NCBI GenBank assembly: GCA_013146195.2 | Contig: CM028379.1 | Span: 160,548,437 to 160,612,436 of the forward strand | Source of the DNA: Codonopsis lanceolata | Lineage: Eukaryota > Streptophyta > Magnoliopsida > Asterales > Campanulaceae | Direction of reading: 5' to 3' | Length of the DNA stretch: 64,000 nucleotides | Part shown: positions 57,926 to 64,000 of the stretch, one piece after another | How positions within the stretch are numbered: position 1 is the stretch's first letter | How the letters are laid out: the number at the start of each line of letters is the position of its first letter | Notes under the pieces: generated by a model | Told to the model about the DNA's origin: nothing | The model's database searches: none | What the model saw: the letters and a program-made list of their open reading frames with translations, nothing else | Made by a program: the position numbers and the translations under genes

Positions 57926-59194
57926 CCTAGCAAAGTTGTTCAAAAACATCATAGGAAAATGAAGCAACCTGAAAACTCATTTGATTTATGTTCTACATTA
58001 TTCTAATTGACATTCTACATTTTTTATACATGAAAACACAATATTTAGTTCTTTAAAAGTTGACGTTTTATGATGATATCATAGATGATACTAAAAACTT
58101 CGTTTTCAAATAATCGTTTCTTTTAAACACCTGTTTAAGAAAAATTAACTGCATGTATTATAAATATTGGTATAATGTATAATTTTCACTTTTCATTAAT
58201 GTCCGAACATATGATCATAATTAAAGTAGGTAAAAAAAATAAGGTAAAATTGCTTTCTTAATTTTTTTTTTTTGAAAGAAGACAATTATTTGAAAACAAA
58301 CAAAAAATGAGATAAAAATAATTATTTGAAAACTGAGGAAGTATATATTTTGGGTAGCACACTATCGCACTTCGGGTCTGTGATTTGGATTTTGACACAT
58401 TGGGGGTCTGAGGTTACATTTTTGTTGCAACCAAAAGATCAAAATGAGGTTTGTTTTCTTAGGAGTGAGGAGGGGTATACTTATAAAAATGAAGGATAAA
58501 ATAGGAAATTAGCATTTTTTTTTTTTTTTTTTGGGATGGGCCATTAATTACACTCATAGGTTTGGGGGTCATTATTCCTTTGGGTGTCATTTTAAAACAA
58601 CTAAATTGACTGATCACATTCACATCACTTGATATAGCAATTAACCAGCAAATAAAACTTCCATATAAAATTCATTTTGCTAATTTTAAGCACAAATATT
58701 TAACACTCACTTTTCCTGAAATTAGTTTACGGCTAGTTCTCATTCTGGTGTACTAAAATTAGCTCTCAATTACATAATAGACAAGTTTAAGAGTAACGCT
58801 AATCGGGTAAAATATTAGTGACACACAATCTTACTCATCGAATTCTTAAATAAGTGTCCCATATTGACTTTTTAAATTCAAATTAATTATTTTTTAGATG
58901 AAAATTTGATTTGTGTTTTTTGGAAGCCTTAAAACAAGTATTTCAAATTCAATGTATTTTTTTTTTACGAATTACTTGTTTTATAATTTTATGATGTATT
59001 TTTATATATGATGTGGTTACTCAAGATGGCAACTCTTTAATGAGTTGTAATAAGCATTTTCAATTTACAATTATAGCACTCTATGCTATGTTTTATTTTA
59101 TATAAACATGATTGTTGGATGAGTATTTTACTCATTTATTGGGTATTTATCAAGTTTAAACTTTGCTCTTTTCCGGAATTTTTGTTGTCTAATA

Positions 59195-59452
59195 CTTCCT
59201 CCATCCTTAAATAATCGTCCTAGTTGATTCGGTGCACAGTTTAAGAAAAAATAATTGACTTGGTTATTTCTATTGGTTTAATGTGTAGTTTCCTTTAAAG
59301 CCCATGTGTATGTGGCCCATAATTAAAGTAGGGTGAAAAAGTAAGGATAAAGTGGTAAAAGTGATGTTCTAAAAAGGTAAGTTTCAAACTGAACAATTAT
59401 TTTGGGATGGACGAAAAAGGAAATGAGGACGATAATTTAGAAACGGAGGGAG
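59195..59452. mobile_element. Stowaway MITE, copy 2
   Basis: Counterpart of 45955-46212, TA-flanked, with right end GAAACGGAGGGAG. Confidence 0.8.
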
Positions 59453-61255
59453 TATATGTTTTGGTGTTGTTTCATAATGTTAGGGATTTGGGGAATAATT
59501 ATATATAATAGAGGTACTTTATGTTGAATTGAAGATTTGAAGGGCCAAAGTGCAAAATATGGATAGCTGAAGGCTCAAAAGCTGAATCAACCTTAACATA
59601 GTTAGCAGTCCGATGTTTTCTTTGTAAAAACTTGTTGCCTTTTATGTGCTTTATTGTTTTGTACCTCTTTTTCCTTAGTTGCTATATATTAGTAGGGTAT
59701 AAATATATCCCGAGTAGGTCACCCATATGACGGTCTTAGGATCCAAATTTGTAAGACAACCCAAAATGATAAAAAGTATGAGGTTGGAGCGGATAACCTA
59801 TCAAAGAAGACTGCTGATTACCCAACAAAAAAATAAGTCAAAATGAAAGAGGAACCGAGCTGAAAATCGGGTAAAATGAGTTGGAACCTACGGGTCAAGC
59901 CGAATCCAACACAAAAGAATGCAAGTCAGCGGGAGGCGGGAATGTATCAACACATTAATGAAATGTTTTATTAATTGCTCATGTGTCCTCCATCTTCAAG
60001 ATCGTGCTCTGGTATCCTTCATTTTTCAAAACTTAGCTGTTGAAATCCCTAAGTGTTCAGACTTTGCATTTTAGTAATAAATCAACTTAAAATTTTGATT
60101 AACTTCAATTATTAATTTATTACAAAGTGACACTCTGTAGTCAAAAGTGACACATTTAAGGCAAACGTGATACTTTTAAGGTCAAAAGTAACACTTTTTA
60201 ATATATATTTTTTTGATAATTTTTATTAAAATGACACTTTTAGAGTGAAAAACAACACTTTTAATGTTAAAAATTGGCAGTTTTAATGCTAACAGTGATG
60301 ACCTTTATTTATAATGTAAAGCAACACCTATGAGGCAAAAATAACACATTTACTGCTAAAAACTTTTAAGGTCACAAGTAACATATTTAAGACCAAAATG
60401 TAACACTCTTTAAAGAAAAAATGATAATTTTAATGAAAGTTACTTTTAGGGTTAAAAGTGACACATTAGATGTTAAAAATAACACTATTCATTTATAAAC
60501 ATAAGGTGGCATTGTAATTTCCAAAATATGAGGGATGACACTACATTTTGTGAATTTTGACTTATTTAACATGGAAATACCCAAATCGTGACCAAAGCGT
60601 AACAATCTTTACATATGTGAATGATCTTTGACATTGATTATTACGTTATTTGTATGGATATAAAGTGAATATAAAAGTGAATCATAATTTCTAGGCCATA
60701 CCCAAACCTTGATTTATCTCTATTTACTTGTTTTGTAAATTTCTAGAACTCTTGCCTGTATCGATAGTACGACGCAGGTTTGTGAATTTATCAATAAATG
60801 AATGAATTAATATTTACTTATAATTTGTTGAAGTTAATTATGATAACAATTAAAAAGAAAAAAACAAATATTTCAAATTACAAAACTTACGATTTTTTTT
60901 TTGCATAAAATTGATTAATTAATTAAAATATCGAAAAGAAAAGGGACGTGAGTTTGGTGGAGGACGGATTAGCGGCCATCAACCGTGAATAGTGGGGGGA
61001 GTTGGAGAGAGAGGGGGTAGTTGCTCAACCCTCATTCACACATGTGAACTCGAGGGAGTGATAATGACGAGAAGATATCGATAAAGGAATCAATCTCGGT
61101 CCCTAAATAGCTTTAATCAATTGCACATGTGTGAGAATGAGCTCTATTGTAATATAGATTGCTTTCATAAAATAAGATAAAATTGTTACCACAATTAATA
61201 TAATTAAGTGTCTAATTGACATCAGGTCTTAGCTAGGGACAAATCATAAAACTAG

Positions 61256-61678
61256 GGTGTACATGGTTTAGTTTGGTTTGGTTTAGGCAAAAATCGTGAA
61301 TCGAACCATACCCTCTCGGTTCCAAAAATCTCAAACCGAACCAAATCATCCAATGCTTGGAACCGAATTAAATCAAACCACTCGGTTTGGTTTGGTTTGG
61401 TTCGGTTCGGTTTCGTGGTTCGTCAAAAAATTAAATTAATCATTTTTAAAAACATTAAAAATTAGGCAAATAGATTTTAATCGGTAAATTAAGCTAATTA
61501 CTAATTAGCATCAAACATTAATAGACAAAAAAAATCAAACTTTTCTAACAAATATTATCAAACATGATAATTGAAATTTTGAATCCAAGGTAATTGAAAA
61601 GTGATAACATTAAGAATGAAACAATAGTAGCAATATATATAATAAACTTATAAACCATTAAACAACCGGATGTATAAT

Positions 61679-61728
<50 letters not shown>

Positions 61729-61919
61729 AATAATATTTACCTCGGTTTGGTTCGACTTGACTCGATTTGAAGACATGAACCACAAACCGAACCGAACCGC
61801 TCGTTTTTTAGATTTTGAAAACCAAAACCGAATTGTCTTATACCAAAACTGAACTAAATTATATTATTCGATTTGATTCGACTTGATTCAATAGTTCGAT
61901 GATTAGGCTATAGACCCCT
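61256..61919. mobile_element. Non-autonomous element with 8-bp target duplication (hAT-like), copy 2
   Basis: Counterpart of 48018-48673, with the AAAACTAG duplication at 61248-61255 and 61920-61927. It differs mainly by an extra GGTTT unit and TA-tract length. Confidence 0.6.
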
Positions 61920-62537
61920 AAAACTAGAAGTGTGGTATGAAAGAGTTGGAGTGGTTGGTGGGCTAACTCTTTGTAATATATTACACACACTACTTTATAT
62001 AGAAAGTGAGAATGATTGAGATTTGTTTCTCTTCCACGCATTGTTATTACTTATTAGAAGATAAAGTTCGATTAGTGGTCGTCCCATCTTCACGTTTGGT
62101 AAGAAAACTAGTACGGAGTACTACTTTTATTTCTAGCATTCCCTTGGGTGAGTGAGTGAGTGATTTTGGAGTTTTTTTTAAACATAATTTTGGTTGGAGA
62201 ACAACTTAGATAAAATGATTTTACGAATATTTTTTGTAAGATAAATTCTTTTTATCCGATCCACCGTGTGTTGGTGAGTTAAGTCATGAGAAAGTGTAGC
62301 TATATCTTACGAATTAAGATCCGTAAGATCGTCGTACATGAGATTTACTTATAAAAGCAAAAACTTGTGTAAGACGGTCTTACGAATACTTTTTTTTATG
62401 ACGAATCTTCTTTATCCGACCCATTATGTATTAATGAGTTAAATTGTGAGAGAATGTAGTTCCGTCTTAAGTTTTAAGATCCATAAAACTGTTTTACAAG
62501 AACCTACTCATTGATAATTTGGATGTATTAAAAAAAA

Positions 62538-62589
<52 letters not shown>

Positions 62590-62680
62590 TATATTAAAAT
62601 CTTTATAAGATTATAATGAGACAATTATTTTGGGCAATTGACAAGAATTTGGGGCCAATAACACAAGGGAAACAAAATAG

Positions 62681-62982
62681 CTACATATGTTTGAGTCGCA
62701 ATGTGAAGTTTTGCAGAGATAATAGAACTTGTTTCAAGTTCTCTTTCGTTGCTGCGTCGATCAGATTGCCATCGTCATCAAACTTTGGTGGACGCTGGAA
62801 TGCCTTTACGTTGAATTCCGGCTTATTAATGAAGTGGAGATCGAGAAAAACTCCGATTTGGCGTAGATGATATTGTGCAATTCCCCCGCCAAAACCTCCT
62901 CCGGCACTCACAATAGCAGCAGCCTTGTTTGCCCAAACATTTGGTGGTCTAGATGCCCAGTCAATTGCATTCTTCAATGGTG
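62681..62982 (-). pseudogene. NQR: Orphan last exon of an NADPH:quinone oxidoreductase-like gene, copy 2
   Basis: Encodes the same protein as 49439-49740, with the same GGGTTTCCAG acceptor. No upstream exon appears in the remaining ~1 kb. In this copy further exons could lie beyond 64000, so it might still be the 3' exon of a complete gene. Confidence 0.7.
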
Positions 62983-64000
62983 CTGGAAACCCAATAGCAA
63001 TAAGTAGTAGAAATATAGCCTCTATAATAGAATCACAAAAGCTAACACGTCTTATAATCATACACGCCAAGAACCTATTTATATTATATTTTGGTTGGAT
63101 TGGATGGCTCCATTCTACCCAAAGACCAAATCCTCCGAACCAAAGCGCACGTCGGCGCGCACATGCGGGATGTTCAAAGTAGCTACTGAATTTGGGTGCG
63201 CGTGCGCAATGAAGCTAGGCGCGAACGCGTAGGAGGTCTGAACGTGAGCTCGGAGTGGCAACAAGGTGATCTGCCCAACCACTTTCTTGGTTTTTTTTTT
63301 AATTTCTTTATTTGATGTATAATAATAGGGAAATAAAGATAAATACAATATCAGAATATAAAATTTAAAAGTCAACTAAGGCAACTGAAGACTGAAGCTA
63401 ATACTCTCTCTATTCTTAAATTATTGTCTTATTTTTCTTTTTCATCCGTTGGATCAAAATAAATTTTTTTTTTGAAATTTTCTTTTTAAAATAACATTTT
63501 TATTATTTTATCTTAACTTTTTCATCCTATTTTAATTATGAGTCACATACTTATGAAATTTAAAATAAACTACACATTAAATTAATATTAATAATTTAAT
63601 CAAATATTTTTTTTAAAAAATCATACGTTAAATAAACACAAACCATAATTTTGAAAAAGAGGGAGTAGTTGCTGTTGGTGATGTAAGACAGGTAAGTTGA
63701 CTGATGATGCCAACTCAAACTAATCAAATAACACTTTTTTTTTTTTTTAGTTGCAACTAAAGCTTCCAAAGGTTGACTGATGCTTATGTTCGGCAGATGA
63801 TGTCACCAAGTTGGCTGATGAAGCCAACTAGCTCATGCCTTCAGTTGACAAATGGTTAGCTGGCTGACTGATTCTAACGGCTAATGTTAGCGGCTAATGC
63901 TAGCTGAAGAGTGAAGCAGACAAAAATTAGTAGCCGATGATTAGTGGCTGATTGTATCCGTATATGTGTTAAACACAATGTATCTAAGGCTTTTTGAACG
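62983..64000. other. Flank of the NQR-like exon, copy 2
   Basis: Holds a TA-flanked Stowaway-like MITE at 63404-63665 and then sequence rich in TGACTGATGATGCCAACT-like words, parallel to 50415-50745. No coding exon is recognised. Confidence 0.6.

Larger units (their letters stand above)
57345..61255. other. Intergenic region with MITE remnants, copy 2
   Basis: Same content as 44114-48017: the foldback at about 57808-57925 (more complete here), the degenerate Stowaway-like element (about 58070-58345), Stowaway at 59195-59452 and the ~25-bp degenerate tandem repeat (about 60124-60480). No gene is seen. Confidence 0.7.
54658..64000. repeat. Segmental duplication, copy 2 (~9.3 kb, open at window end)
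   Basis: Begins at the gap inside kinase exon 10 and runs to the end of the window, parallel to 41416-50745. Both borders of the duplication are unseen: the left lies in the gap, and the right extends past 64000. Confidence 0.95.

Overview
The window is nuclear DNA from a dicot plant. It carries decayed plant-type Ty3/gypsy (Athila and Tat lineage), Ty1/copia and L1-type elements, several MITE families and spliced plant genes. A tandem motif near 49 kb built around GTAAGACGGTCTTAC resembles repeats I associate with asterids such as Lamiales, but that placement is weak. Two 100-N assembly gaps (13471-13570 and 54558-54657) limit what can be concluded beside them.

Left third (1-27000), retroelements. 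Bases 1-1757 hold a truncated plus-strand accessory ORF of a Tat-type gypsy element. An Athila-lineage element on the minus strand is inserted into it (1758 to at least 13470; 1311-bp 3' LTR, PPT, env-position ORF, pol, gag, tRNA-Asp-type PBS, and a 5' LTR cut by the gap). After the gap come a hairpin-containing minisatellite (about 13.67-14.09 kb) and AT-rich DNA. A complete but decayed Tat-lineage element follows on the plus strand (14928-27000): LTRs, gag/pol remnants, a 23-unit hairpin tandem array, an antisense accessory ORF, PPT and 3' LTR.

Middle (27001-44400), host genes. A full-length 11-exon LRR receptor kinase gene (618 codons, plus strand, 29786-42031), like Arabidopsis At5g63710/APEX, can be assembled with consistent splice phases. 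Its 4.3-kb sixth intron carries two L1-type LINE fragments in opposite orientation, and its ninth intron carries three MITEs of three superfamilies. A single-exon nepenthesin-like aspartic protease gene (minus, 42743-44113) lies tail-to-tail with it.

Right third (41.4-64.0 kb). About 9.3 kb (41416-50745: kinase 3' end, protease, intergenic MITEs, and one orphan NADPH:quinone-reductase-like exon) recurs almost identically at 54658-64000. The copies are separated by the 5' half of a copia element and the second gap. The second copy holds only the kinase 3' end, with paired compensating indels, so either a very recent tandem duplication or an uncollapsed haplotype (misassembly) is possible.

The most unusual sequence signals are four pairs of 18-bp palindromes in the Athila element, each pair spaced exactly 25 bp, found both in the LTR and downstream of pol, and two unrelated tandem arrays whose repeat units are hairpins with compensatory arm changes.
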